NCBI GenBank assembly: GCA_041395905.1
Contig: JAWKZP010000008.1
Span: forward strand, 62,001-126,000
Length of the DNA: 64,000 bases
From: UBA7803 sp041395905
Lineage (GTDB): Bacteria > Pseudomonadota > Gammaproteobacteria > Pseudomonadales > Azotimanducaceae
Direction: 5' to 3'
Positions 44,815-54,432 of the stretch are shown here, piece after piece. The first letter of the stretch is position 1. Every line of letters starts with the position of its first letter. The translations under genes and the position numbers were made by a program. The notes below the pieces were generated by a model that did not search any database, was not told where the DNA came from, and saw only the letters and a list, made by a program, of their open reading frames with translations.

Positions 44815-45199
44815 CAGCGCTCCGACCACACATCCATATTGCCTCCACATTTGCTTCGACCTGTTTGCGGTTCGGCTGTAGCTTGAACGCTGTGGTTGTT
44901 GAAGACGGTTGTGCCATGCAGAACGTGCTGAAGAACTCGACTACCCCGGAGCAAGCAGGGCGGGCCGCAGACCAACCGGTCGGCGACGGCGGTCGAGATG
45001 CAACTCTCCACCCGCGAAAGTGCGCTGCTCCTCGGGGCACTGCTGACGCTGGCGACCAGCATGGCCATCGCTTCTGACCCTGTAGGCAACCCGAATTTCC
45101 GACTCTCCAAAGACCTTGTGATGACCAGATGGCTAACCCCGCGCAAGCGGGGTTTTTTTTGCCCGGTTGAGTATGATCGACGCCTGGCACCATAACGAC
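44815..45199. other. 385-bp stretch with no assignable gene
   Basis: A reading from 44998 (MQLSTRESALLLGALLTLAT, then SMAIASDPVGNPNFRL) looks like a secreted peptide with a signal sequence, but it runs into the terminator at 45135-45160 without a stop and has no ribosome site. In this indel-rich tract it may be the broken 3' part of a small gene beginning near 44917 (MQNVLKNSTTPEQAG), or a small RNA. Confidence 0.35.
45135..45160 (+). terminator. rho-independent terminator
   Basis: AACCCCGC-GCAA-GCGGGGTT followed by a T-tract (eight consecutive T in all). A textbook rightward terminator, showing that something is transcribed rightward into 45.1 kb. Confidence 0.85.
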
Positions 45200-45627
45200 A
45201 GGCAAGTTCGCGAAGTACCTTCACACCATGGTCCGGGTCACGGACATCGACGCCTCGCCTGGTTTCTATTGCAACAAGCTGGGCTGAAGGAGCTGCGCCC
45301 GCTACGACAACGAGGGTGGGCGGTTTACGCTGGTGTTTCTGGCGGCGCCGGGACGAGAGCGCTCAGGTGGAGCTGACCTACAACTGGGATCCGGAAACCC
45401 TGTCTGGCGGCCGCAACTTCGGCCATCTGGCCTACGCCGTAGACGACATCTACGCCACCTGCCAGAGGCTCATGGATGGCGGGGTCACGATCAACCGGCC
45501 GCCGCGCGACGGGCGCATGGCCTTCGTGCGCTCTCCGGACAGCATCTCGGTCGAGCTCTTACAGCGAGGCGATGCGCTGGCCCCAGCCGAGCCGTGGAAA
45601 GACATGCCCAACACCGGCGAATGGTGA
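45200..45627 (+). pseudogene. gloA: lactoylglutathione lyase (glyoxalase I), frameshifted
   Basis: Fragments in different frames join to a typical glyoxalase I: KYLHTMVRVTDIDAS, FYCNKLGLKELRRYDNEGG, RFTLVFLAAPG, QVELTYNWDPETLSGGRNFG, HLAYAVDDIYATCQRLMDGG, PPRDGRMAFVRSPDSISVEL. The metal-ligand Glu in QVELTYNW and the final Glu in SVELLQRG are intact. A frame-ending TGA occurs at 45285, where one added C would restore GLKEL; an excess C follows at about 45298, and another base is missing near 45352. The start codon region at about 45200 is also damaged. GlxI detoxifies methylglyoxal with glutathione. Confidence 0.8.
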
Positions 45628-45753
45628 GCCCGGCCACGCCGGCTCGCACCGGCATTGCGGCGACGCCGGCCGCAGCTCGAGGTGGTGGTAGGCGCCCTCA
45701 ATCCCTAGAATGAGCGTCCGTTTTTCCACCGCCATTCGCCAGGGGAGCGACAT

Positions 45754-46360
45754 ATGAAGTTCATCAATTCCGTAGGCCCGAACCCGCACGTCGTGCGCAT
45801 GTTCATGGCCGAGCGCGCGGCATCAACGTCGACACCGAAACCATCGACATCATGAAAGGGCAAACCGGCAGACCGACTACCTCAAGAAGAATCCCTCCGG
45901 GCAGAGCCCCTGCCTCGAGCTCGACAACGGCCAGTACCTGGCCGAGATCACCGCAATCTGCGAATACCTGGACGAGGTGAGCCCGGGCGAGTCGCTGATC
46001 GGCCGCACGCCGGAAGAGCGTGCTGAGACGCGCATGTGGACGCGGCGCGTGGACCTGAACATCTGCGAGCCGCTGGCCAACGGATTCCGCTTCTCCGAAG
46101 GCCTGGCCCTGTTCAAGGATCGGGTGGTAACGGTGCCGGAGGCGGCCGAAGGCCTGAAGCGCATCGCTCAGGATCGGCTCACCTGGCTCGACAAGCAGCT
46201 CGAGGGCAAGCAGTTCCTGTGCGGTGACCGGCTGACGCTGGCCGACGTGCTGCTGTACCTGGCCTTCGGCACGCAGGTGGGCCAGCCGTTGAACGCCGAC
46301 AACAAGAACGTCCAGGCCTGGTTCGACCGCATGGCTGCACGCCCCAGCGCCCAGGCCTGA
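45754..46360 (+). pseudogene. glutathione S-transferase, frameshifted near the N-terminus
   Basis: It starts MKFINSVGPNPHVVRMFMAE (ATG 45754 behind AGGGGAGCG), then two or more single-base indels between 45815 and 45870 disrupt the frame; from about 45880 the reading KKNPSGQSPCLELDNGQYLA continues intact to 46360 (GDRLTLADVLLYLAFGTQVG). Joined it is a normal 200-residue GST with the glutathione-site loop SPCLELDNG. A strong terminator follows. Confidence 0.8.
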
Positions 46361-46385
46361 GCACCAGGTCCCAGCGGCAGATCAG

Positions 46386-46410
46386 AGGGGGCGGAACGGC
46401 CCCCTTTTTT
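46386..46410 (+). terminator. rho-independent terminator after the GST gene
   Basis: AGGGGGC-GGAACG-GCCCCCT stem followed by TTTTT. It lies 26 bp after the GST stop. Confidence 0.88.
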
Positions 46411-46508
46411 CACATCTTGACGACAGAAACTCTTCTACACTGAGGTGGATTGGTAAGACCAATTGTGTTACTTTTCGTAACCTCAACCTGCGGCTAAACG
46501 TAACATCC

Positions 46509-47781
46509 ATGCGCGGCACCTACATCACAGCGGCGGCTGTTGCCTGCTCATCGGACTCTGGCTGCTTTCCGGCGGATCGACCACGAACCGCCGCAGGCGA
46601 AACCCACCATCGCCGAGGCCAATCGCGAGCGCGCCGCCGAGGCGCAGGACCTTGCGCCGACCCGGGTGCAGGCGCACGTCGTTCACGCACAACCCAGATA
46701 CGGCGGGTGGTGCTGCGAGGCAAGACGGAGAGGGAACAAACGCACGGTAACCGTCAAGGCGGAAACCGCCGGGCGCATCGTCGAGCGGCCCGTCGAGCGC
46801 GGCACCGCCGTCGCCGAGGGCGACCTGCTGTGCCGTATCGCCACCGAGGACCGGATTGCCGGCCTCAACGAAGCCCGCGAAGCGCTGAATCAGGCGCGTA
46901 TCGAATACGATGGCAGTCTGCGTCTGCGCGAGCGCGGCTTTCAGTCGGAACCGCCATCGCCCAGGCGAGGCCCGCCTGGCGGCCGCCGAGGCGCAGGTGA
47001 CCCGGCGTGAACTCGAGATCCGGCGCACCCAGATCCGCGCGCCGTTCGCCGGCATCGTCGAGGACGTGGCGCTGGAAATCGGCGACTACGTCGCGCCCGG
47101 CGGCGCCTGTGCAACGATCGTCGACCTGGATCCCATGCTGCTGGTCGGGCGCGTGACCGAGAAGGAAATCCAGAACCTGCAACTCAACCAGCCCGTCACC
47201 GGCGTGCTGGCGGACGGACGCACCGTGCAGGGACCGTTGACCTTCATCGGCCAGCGAAGCGACCCGCGACCCGCACCTACCCGGTGGAAATTGCACAGGT
47301 CCCCAACCCCGACTACGCCCTGCGCTCCGGCATCACCGCCGAGCTGCAGATCGCCGTCCACGAAGTCATGGCGCAGAAGGTAAGCCCTGCCCTGTTCGCG
47401 TTGGACGACGCCGGCCAGATCGGCGTGCGCGTGGTCAACGACGCCAACCGCGTGGAGTACTACCCCGTGCAGATTCTGCGCGACGATGTCGATGGCGTGT
47501 GGGTCACCGGCCTGCCGGATCCGGCCACGCTCATCACCGTGGGCCAGGGCTGGTGGTGGCGGGGCAGGGAAGTGGATGCCGCGCTTCGAACCGAGCAGCC
47601 AGATGCCGGCCAGCACGCGCAACCCCGAAGACGCCGCCCGCGGATGCCACCGAACCCACCGCGGACGCCAAGCAGAGCGCCCCGCTTCTGCGCTTTCCGG
47701 CGCCGGAGCGGGCCGGAACAGCGCGGCAGCACTGCCCCGGGCGGCCTGATGGTGGTCGCCGCTAAGCCGCGAACCGCCTGA
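46509..47781 (+). pseudogene. RND efflux periplasmic adaptor (HlyD/MexA-type), frameshifted
   Basis: Fragments in several frames join to a membrane-fusion protein: an N-terminal anchor (MRGTYITAAAVAC, LIGLWLLSGG), RTVTVKAETAGRIVERPVER, GTAVAEGDLLCRIATEDR (lipoyl-like half), an alpha hairpin (ALNQARIEYDGSLRLRERGF), RRTQIRAPFAGIVEDVALEI, the beta barrel GGACATIVDLDPMLLVGRVT, and GVWVTGLPDPATLITVGQG near the end. At least five indels are needed, for example near 46550, 46700, 46960, 47265 and 47570. It precedes the RND permease and probably formed an operon with it. Confidence 0.78.
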
Positions 47782-48089
47782 TCCTGACTGGGCGATCAAT
47801 CGCACCCGGACCACCATGCTGCTGATGCTCATGGTGGTCATCGCCGGCCTCGTGTCCGCGCGCCGCCATTCCAATCGCCAACGACCCGCATCGAGGTGCC
47901 GTTCTTCGTGTCGGCGGCTGATTCTGAGCATCTCGCCCGAGGACTCCGAGCGCCTGCTGGTGATGCCCATGGAGACCGAGCTGCGCAGGTCGAGGGCGTC
48001 AGGAATGACCGCGTACGCCTCCGAAGGCTCAGCCAGCATCCTCGTGGAGGTTCGACGCCGACTACGACCTGGACCAGGCCCTTCTGGAC

Positions 48090-50984
48090 GTGCGTGAAGC
48101 CGTCGACCGGGCCCGGCCGGAGCTGCCCAGCACGGCCGAAGAGCCCTTCGTGCGGGAAGAATCCACCGAGGACTTCCCGATCATCCAGGTCAACCTCGTG
48201 GGCGACGGCGTGCCGGAGCGCATGCTCTACAACATCGCCATCGAGCTGCGCGACGACATCGAGGCGATTCCCAGCGTGCTCGAGGCAGAGATGCGCGGGC
48301 ATCGCGAGGAGCTGCTCGAGGCCGTGATCGACCCCGGCGCGCTGGAGGCCTACCAGGTCTCCAACGAGCAGCTGATCAACACCATCATGCGCAACAACCG
48401 GCTGATCCCGGCCGGCAGCCTCGATACCGGCGAAGGCCGCTTTGCAGTCAAGGTTCCAAGCATCATCGAGGAAGCGCGCGACGTCTTCGACCTGCCCATC
48501 AAAACCAGCGGCGACACGGTGGTCACCCTGGAGGACGTGGCGACGGTGCGACGCACCTTCAAGGACCGCACCTCCTATGCACGAGTCAACGGCAAGCCGA
48601 CAATCTCGCTCGCTGTAACCAAGCGCGCCAACGCGAACATCATCGAAACCATCGACCAGGTCAAGGCGATCGTCGATCGGTACCGGCCCGACCTGCCCGC
48701 AAAAGTCGACGTCTTCTATTCCCAGGACCAGGCGCCGTTCGCACAGAAGCAGGTGAGCGAGCTGGAAGGCAACATCTTCACGGCACTGGCCCTGGTCATG
48801 GTTCTGGTGGTGGCCGCAATGGGCTTTCGCAGCGGCATCATCGTCGGCATCGGCATTCCGGTATCGTTCCTGTTCGCGCTGATCTTCGTCTACCTGCTGG
48901 GCTACACGTTCAACTTCATGGTGATGTTCGGCATGCTGCTCGGGCTGGGCATGCTCATCGACGGCGCCATCGTGGTCACCGAGTACGCCGATCGGAAGAT
49001 GATCGAGGGCTTCGACCGTCGTTCCGCCTACGCGCTGGCCGCCAAGCGCATGTTCTGGCCGGTTACGGCCTCCATCGCCACGACGCTGGCAGCGTTCCTG
49101 CCGCTCATGTTCTGGCCGGGCGTGTCGGGCAAGTTCATGCGCTACCTGCCGGTCACGGTCTTCACGGTGCTGTCGGGGTCGCTGATCTATGCGCTCCTGT
49201 TCGGGCCAGTGCTGGGCACACTGTTCGGCAAGGCCGGCGTGCGCGACCAGAAATCCATGGACAATCTGAAGCAGCTGGAGGAAGGCGACCCGACCAAGCT
49301 GCGCGGCTTCACCGGCATGTATGCGCGGCTGTTGAGCTACGCCTCACGCTACGCGCTGGTGACGCTGACGATCATCGTCGCCATTCTCGTCGGCACGTTC
49401 TGGGCCTACGGCAAGTATGGCCAGGGCATGATCTTCTTCTCCGACCCGGATCCGAAATTCGCCCAGGTTTCCGTGCGCGCGCGCGGCAACCTTTCGGCCG
49501 AGGAGATCAACGGTCTGGTCAGCGAGGTGGAGCAGGAAATCCTGAACGTCGAGGGCATCGAAGGCATCAACACCTCGACGTTGCTCACCGGCGGCCCGTC
49601 CCGCGCGGGCTTCGACCGCATCGGCAGCATCTTCGTGGAGCTCTACGACGCCAACGAGCGCGATCGCTCCGGCGCCTCGATCTTCGACGAGATCCGCGAG
49701 CGCACCTCCCATCTGGCCGGCATCTCGGTCGAAGTGCAGAAGATGGAACAGGGCCCGCCCGTGGGCAAGCCGATCCAGATTCAGTTCTCGTCGTACAACC
49801 GCGACCTGCTCGAACCTGCCGTTACACGCGTGCGCGACTACATGGATACGCTGCCCGAGATACTGGACGCCGACGACACGCGTTCGCTGCCGGGCATCGA
49901 GTGGAAGCTGACCGTCGACCGGGCTCAGGCTGCCGTCTATGGTGCCGATGTGTCCCAGGTCGGCATCGCGGTGCAGCTCGTGACCAACGGCGTCAAGGTG
50001 GGCGAATACCGGCCGGACAAGTCGGACGACGCCGTGGACATCCGCGTGCGCTACCCTCAGGGAGAGCGCGGCATCGGTGCCCTGGACGACCTCAAGATCA
50101 GCACGTCCCGCGGCCTGGTTCCCATCACCAACTTCGTCAAGCGTGAGCCCACGCCCAACGTCGATACGCTGCAGCGCATCGACGGCATACCGGTGGAGTT
50201 CATCCGCGCCAACGTCGTGGACGGCGTGCTGGCGGACGACGTCGTCAAGAAGATCGAGGCCTGGCTCAAGACCCAGACCTTCGACCCGGGGCTGAACATC
50301 GACTTCCGCGGCGCCAATGAGGAGCAGCAGGAGTCCATGGCCTTCGTGCAGGTGGCATTTCTGTTGTCGTTGCTGCTGATGTTCGTGCTGCTGGTGACCC
50401 AGTTCAACAGCATCTACCAGAGCCTGCTGATTCTGGTGGCGGTGGTGATGTCCACCGCAGGCGTGCTGCTGGGGTTGCTGGTGACCGCGTCGCCGTTCAG
50501 CGCCATTCTGACCGGCGTGGGCATCGTGGCTCTCGCCGGCATCGTCGTGAACAACAACATCGTGCTGATCGACACCTACAATCACATTCGCCGCGAGCAG
50601 CCGCAACTCAACTACGTGGATCTGATCGTGCGCACCGGCGCGCAGCGCCTGCGCCCCGTGATGCTGACCACGGTGACCACCATCTTCGGGCTGCTGCCGC
50701 TGGCGAGCAATCTCTCCATCGACCTGGTCAATCGCACGGTGGTGTACGGCGGCCCGCTGTCCGCCTTCTGGGTACCGCTGTCCCAGGCCATCGTATCCGG
50801 GCTGACCTTCGCCACGGTGCTCACGCTGGTGACGACGCCGGCCATGCTCGCCGTGCCGCATCAGCTGCGCGCCGTCATCACCCTGAGCCGCCGCGGTCTG
50901 CGCCGACGTCTGCGTCGGCCGGGATGGGGTCGACGCGGACCGGACCAGACCTCGACGACCGGAACGCACGGCGCCCGCGCCTGA
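48090..50984 (+). CDS. RND-family efflux permease, first ~100 codons disrupted
   Basis: An intact 964-aa frame covers most of an RND inner-membrane pump. Recognisable parts are VREESTEDFPIIQVNLVG, helix 4 with MLLGLGMLIDGAIVVTEYAD (an Asp-Gly where multidrug pumps have Asp-Asp), and the second-half repeat LTGVGIVALAGIVVNNNIVL with RLRPVMLTTVTTIFGLLPL. The missing N-terminus lies in 47780-48089 in two other frames (WAINRTRTTMLLMLMVVIAG; ISPEDSERLLVMPMETELR; EGSASILVE). Joined, the protein is about 1060 residues, normal for RND. The frame is clean from 48090 on. Substrates unknown; the pump would need an outer-membrane channel encoded elsewhere. Confidence 0.88.
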   Translation: MREAVDRARPELPSTAEEPFVREESTEDFPIIQVNLVGDGVPERMLYNIAIELRDDIEAIPSVLEAEMRGHREELLEAVIDPGALEAYQVSNEQLINTIMRNNRLIPAGSLDTGEGRFAVKVPSIIEEARDVFDLPIKTSGDTVVTLEDVATVRRTFKDRTSYARVNGKPTISLAVTKRANANIIETIDQVKAIVDRYRPDLPAKVDVFYSQDQAPFAQKQVSELEGNIFTALALVMVLVVAAMGFRSGIIVGIGIPVSFLFALIFVYLLGYTFNFMVMFGMLLGLGMLIDGAIVVTEYADRKMIEGFDRRSAYALAAKRMFWPVTASIATTLAAFLPLMFWPGVSGKFMRYLPVTVFTVLSGSLIYALLFGPVLGTLFGKAGVRDQKSMDNLKQLEEGDPTKLRGFTGMYARLLSYASRYALVTLTIIVAILVGTFWAYGKYGQGMIFFSDPDPKFAQVSVRARGNLSAEEINGLVSEVEQEILNVEGIEGINTSTLLTGGPSRAGFDRIGSIFVELYDANERDRSGASIFDEIRERTSHLAGISVEVQKMEQGPPVGKPIQIQFSSYNRDLLEPAVTRVRDYMDTLPEILDADDTRSLPGIEWKLTVDRAQAAVYGADVSQVGIAVQLVTNGVKVGEYRPDKSDDAVDIRVRYPQGERGIGALDDLKISTSRGLVPITNFVKREPTPNVDTLQRIDGIPVEFIRANVVDGVLADDVVKKIEAWLKTQTFDPGLNIDFRGANEEQQESMAFVQVAFLLSLLLMFVLLVTQFNSIYQSLLILVAVVMSTAGVLLGLLVTASPFSAILTGVGIVALAGIVVNNNIVLIDTYNHIRREQPQLNYVDLIVRTGAQRLRPVMLTTVTTIFGLLPLASNLSIDLVNRTVVYGGPLSAFWVPLSQAIVSGLTFATVLTLVTTPAMLAVPHQLRAVITLSRRGLRRRLRRPGWGRRGPDQTSTTGTHGARA

Positions 50985-51055
50985 AGCCCGTTCTGTCCCC
51001 GGTGCGCGCGAGCGCGTAACATCGGCCCGCTCTTCATGCACCGGCCGGGTTGGCG

Positions 51056-53686
51056 ATGACTCGATGGCTGCTACAGCTCACCGATCCCGCAGCCGCCGAC
51101 CCGGACCTGGTCGGCGGCAAGGCCGCGGGGCTGAACGCGCTCGCGCGTGCGGGCCAGCCCGTTCCTGACGCCTTCGTCGTCACCACCGAAGCGTTTCACG
51201 CGCACTTCCCGCCATCGGCATTCGACGCGGACAGCGCACCGGCCCTACCACCGCTGCAGCCGGCGCTGCAGGACGCGCTGGCGCAGCTCACGTCGGCGAC
51301 CTTCGACCCTGATGCGGATCAGTTCGCGGTGCGCAGCTCCGCGATCGGTGAGGACGGCAGCCGCGACAGCTTCGCCGGGCAGCACGCCACCTACTATTTC
51401 ATCCGGCGCGCTGATCTGGGCACCGCCATCGCCCGCTGCTGGCTGTCGTTGTGGTCGCCCCACGCGCTCGCCTATCGCCGGCACCGGCGCCCCGGGGCGA
51501 ATGTTGCGCCGCTGGCCATGGCGGTCATCGTGCAGCGCATGGTGCAGGCCGATCGGGCCGGCGTGTGCTTCACCCGTGACCCCGCGCCGCCCCCGGACTT
51601 GCACGGAGGGGTCGGGGCCGCTCCCCTGTCCGGCTCAGGCAGCGGGACAGCGCACACCGACGCCGCGGCCAGCGGTCCGCTGTGCATCGAAGCGACCTGG
51701 GGACTGGGGGCCGCGCTGGTGGACGGGCGGGTCTCGCCGGACCGACTGCTCACGGACCGTCGGGGCAGGATTCTGCAGCGCCACATCGGCCGCAAGCGCG
51801 TCAAGGTCGCGTGCTCCGGGCCGGCCCCCGACAGCCCGCGGCTGGAGCCGGTTCCAGCGCACCAGCAGCTGCTGCCGGTGCTCGACGACGACGAGGTCCG
51901 AAGGGTCACCGAGCTGTCACTGGCTGCGGAAGCGCTGTTCGGCGCACCGCAGGACGTCGAATGGGCATTCGAGAACGGCCACCTGCTGATTCTGCAGAGT
52001 CGACCCATCACGTCACCACCGCTGCTGGCCGGGGGCCACGGCGGCGCCAGCCAGGGGCAGTGGATCCTGTTCAAACCGGTTGCGGAAAACTTCCTGGAAC
52101 CGCTCACGCCCATGAGCGTGGACCTGCTGCGGCGGGTGCTGCCGCCCATCGGCCGCTTCATCGGCGGCCGGCTGTACGTGGACTTTCGCCGCCTGCGCCA
52201 GTTGACGCCTCTGCGCTGGAGCAACCGCCAGCTGGCCGACGTGCTGCTGCTGCGCGGCCCGCCGCCAGAGCTGCCCATCCACTGGGGCAGATTGCCGCTG
52301 GCACTCGGCGCCGGACTGGCGGGATATCTCATCGAGGGCGTCAGCTGGTCGCGCAGCGCGCATCTCACGCCGGGCGTGCTGGAGCAGTACGCCGAGCTGT
52401 GCCGGCATGTGCAGGCGTCGAACCGCTACGATGCCCTGCAGGCTGCCCGGCGGTTGTTCCTGGGTGCGCACCCGTTCGAGTCCATCGGCCGTCAGGCCAT
52501 TCAGATCAATGTGTCGGCCGGGCGTTACTTCCTGCTCATGGGGCTGCTGCGCGCCTGGTTGCAACGCGTCGCACCTGCATTCGATCTCACGCAGCTCAGC
52601 CATCTCTGCGGTGGTGGTGAAGAGATGCTGTCGCGCCAGCTCATCGAAGAGATCCGCGGCCTCGCCGATCTTGCCCGGGCGCAGCCGGAGCTGGAAGCCA
52701 TCGTCCGGGCCGAATCGCCGCAGCGCTGGAGCGAACTGCTGGCTACCCTGCCCCCGCAACATCCGTTCACGCGTGCGCTCATGGCGTTTCTGCAACGCTT
52801 CGGTCACCGCTGCGTGCGCGAGATCGAGCTGGCAAGCCCGCGCTGGCGGGAACACCCCATGACGGTGCTGCAGATGGTGCGCAATTATCTGGCAATGCCC
52901 GCGGAAACCCGCCCGCTGGACCCCCACGGGCTGAATCTGACCGCGCGTGAGGCGCTGCGCCGGGCAATCCCCCGCGCCTGGCAGCGCCGCATAGCCGATC
53001 ACCTGATCGCCCGCATCCGCTACTACGTCAGGCTGCGGGAAGACACCCGCTACTACCACACCATGGGCTTCGCGGTGCTGCGCGACAAGCTGCGGGAGCT
53101 GGGCACACGGCTCGAGGAAAGCGGCCGGCTGCGCGTCGCCGACGACGTCTTTTATCTGCACTGGGACGAGGCCCGCGGACTGCTCAACGGGGACCTCGAC
53201 TGGATGGACGTGGCCGAACGCGTACGCGCGCGCCGGCGCCAGCACCGCCTGGACAGCCAGCGCGCGCCGGCGGAAACCATCAACGTCGATCTGACGGATT
53301 CTCCCGAGGTTGGCGCGAACCGGTCCTCCGCTGTCGAGGCTGCTGCGGCGAGGCCCTCCGGGAACCTGCTGACCGGCCACTGCGCGAGCCCCGGCTGCGT
53401 CGAAGGACGGGTCCGTGTCATCACCGACCCCACCACCGGCGCCCTGCTCGAACCGGGCGAAGTGCTGGTAGCGCCCTACACCGACCCGGCCTGGACGCCG
53501 TTGTTTCCCGTGGCGGGCGCCGTAGTCGTGGAAGTAGGCAGCTATCTTTCTCATGCCGGCACCGTGGCACGCGAGTATCAGATCCCCTGCCTGGTGGACG
53601 TCACCGGCTGCGTCGCCCGCCTGCGTGATGGCCAGCGGGTTAGGGTCGACGCCGGCGCGGGACACCTGGAAATTCTGGAGCCCTGA
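51056..53686 (+). CDS. PEP/pyruvate-binding, PEP-utilising enzyme (rifampin-phosphotransferase-like)
   Basis: An 876-aa protein in three parts. N-terminal ATP-grasp (PPDK_N) domain: VGGKAAGLNALARAGQPVPD, FAVRSSAIGEDGSRDSFAGQ, QRMVQADRAGVCFTRDP and EWAFENGHLLILQSRPI. A 400-residue middle region. A C-terminal swivelling domain with the phospho-His loop GSYLSHAGTVAREYQIPCLV (His833). PEP synthase is about 800 residues with a C-terminal PEP barrel; here that barrel is missing and the His domain is last, which is the order of rifampin phosphotransferase. It may phosphorylate a hydroxyl of a drug or natural product. The next gene starts 4 bp after its stop. Confidence 0.85.
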   Translation: MTRWLLQLTDPAAADPDLVGGKAAGLNALARAGQPVPDAFVVTTEAFHAHFPPSAFDADSAPALPPLQPALQDALAQLTSATFDPDADQFAVRSSAIGEDGSRDSFAGQHATYYFIRRADLGTAIARCWLSLWSPHALAYRRHRRPGANVAPLAMAVIVQRMVQADRAGVCFTRDPAPPPDLHGGVGAAPLSGSGSGTAHTDAAASGPLCIEATWGLGAALVDGRVSPDRLLTDRRGRILQRHIGRKRVKVACSGPAPDSPRLEPVPAHQQLLPVLDDDEVRRVTELSLAAEALFGAPQDVEWAFENGHLLILQSRPITSPPLLAGGHGGASQGQWILFKPVAENFLEPLTPMSVDLLRRVLPPIGRFIGGRLYVDFRRLRQLTPLRWSNRQLADVLLLRGPPPELPIHWGRLPLALGAGLAGYLIEGVSWSRSAHLTPGVLEQYAELCRHVQASNRYDALQAARRLFLGAHPFESIGRQAIQINVSAGRYFLLMGLLRAWLQRVAPAFDLTQLSHLCGGGEEMLSRQLIEEIRGLADLARAQPELEAIVRAESPQRWSELLATLPPQHPFTRALMAFLQRFGHRCVREIELASPRWREHPMTVLQMVRNYLAMPAETRPLDPHGLNLTAREALRRAIPRAWQRRIADHLIARIRYYVRLREDTRYYHTMGFAVLRDKLRELGTRLEESGRLRVADDVFYLHWDEARGLLNGDLDWMDVAERVRARRRQHRLDSQRAPAETINVDLTDSPEVGANRSSAVEAAAARPSGNLLTGHCASPGCVEGRVRVITDPTTGALLEPGEVLVAPYTDPAWTPLFPVAGAVVVEVGSYLSHAGTVAREYQIPCLVDVTGCVARLRDGQRVRVDAGAGHLEILEP

Positions 53687-53690
53687 GCCG

Positions 53691-53978
53691 ATGAGCATCC
53701 TCTGGACCCTGTTGTTGTACCTCGCCCTGCTGCCGCTGGTGACGGCAGCCATAGGCGCGCTGTTCGGGCTGCTGGACCTGGAGCACAAGGCGGCCGCCCT
53801 GGGCCGCATGGGCTGGCGACTGTTGCCGCTGCTCGTCATCGCGGCCGCCGCACCCACGGCCACGAGCGGACCGCTGAGCGCAGCGGTGGCCTCCGTGCTG
53901 TTCGGGTATGTGATCGTCGGCAGCACGCTGCGCTGGCTGGTACGTCGGGGCTGGCTGACCATGCAGGCCGATCCCTGA
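53691..53978 (+). CDS. small integral membrane protein
   Basis: A 95-aa hydrophobic protein starting 4 bp after the PEP-utilising enzyme. Three membrane spans can be drawn: WTLLLYLALLPLVTAAIGAL, WRLLPLLVIAAAAPTATSG and AAVASVLFGYVIVGSTLRWL. It ends with a basic tail. No family recognised. The tight spacing suggests co-expression with the kinase-like enzyme. Confidence 0.7.
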   Translation: MSILWTLLLYLALLPLVTAAIGALFGLLDLEHKAAALGRMGWRLLPLLVIAAAAPTATSGPLSAAVASVLFGYVIVGSTLRWLVRRGWLTMQADP

Positions 53979-54120
53979 TCGCCGGATCATCGCCAGCCCG
54001 ATGTGTGGCGGTCGGAGGGGGACGGGTTTACGGCTGAGCAACGGGGCGGGCGGCGGCGGCGCGTCCTGATCTCTCCGACCCCATCGGGGGAGTCTCCAGG
54101 CCGGTCAGAGGGGAAAGAAA

Positions 54121-54169
54121 AGCCCCGGCGACTGGGGATTGGGGAGGGGAGGGGGTTGTCGCCGGGGCT
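54121..54169. other. hairpin with a G-quadruplex motif as its loop
   Basis: Perfect 12-bp arms AGCCCCGGCGAC (54121-54132) and GTCGCCGGGGCT (54158-54169) enclose a 25-nt loop that contains four G-runs: GGGG-ATT-GGGG-A-GGGG-A-GGGGG. It lies in the 454-bp gap 53979-54432 between the small membrane protein and the LLM gene. On the opposite strand the stem is followed by TTTTCTTTCC, so leftward termination is possible, although no leftward gene ends here. The rest of the gap holds a CCCCATCGGGG mini-hairpin at about 54079 and AT-rich sequence near 54200-54300 that may hold the LLM promoter. Confidence 0.7.
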
Positions 54170-54432
54170 CCATGAAATCTCTATGGGGATGATCCCACTC
54201 GATTTCAATTGGAGTTATAGCAAACCTCGCATAACTCACCAGGATATGACCCGCGTGCCATAGCAGAGTTCCGAGCACGGCAAAAATTCTTCTGGTCGCA
54301 GCTGTCAGGGCCACCTGGCCGGTCACGGTCCGCAACCTTTCCCTGCCAAGGTTACGTCATGTATCCTGCCCGGCGCCTGCGGCGTTACGTTCGCCGAACC
54401 AATCCAGCAACCAAAGCGGGAGGCCAGCGCCG

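Noticed and set aside
44998..45195. secreted 65-aa peptide gene
   Set aside because: It reads through a strong terminator and lacks a ribosome site; kept only as an unresolved stretch.
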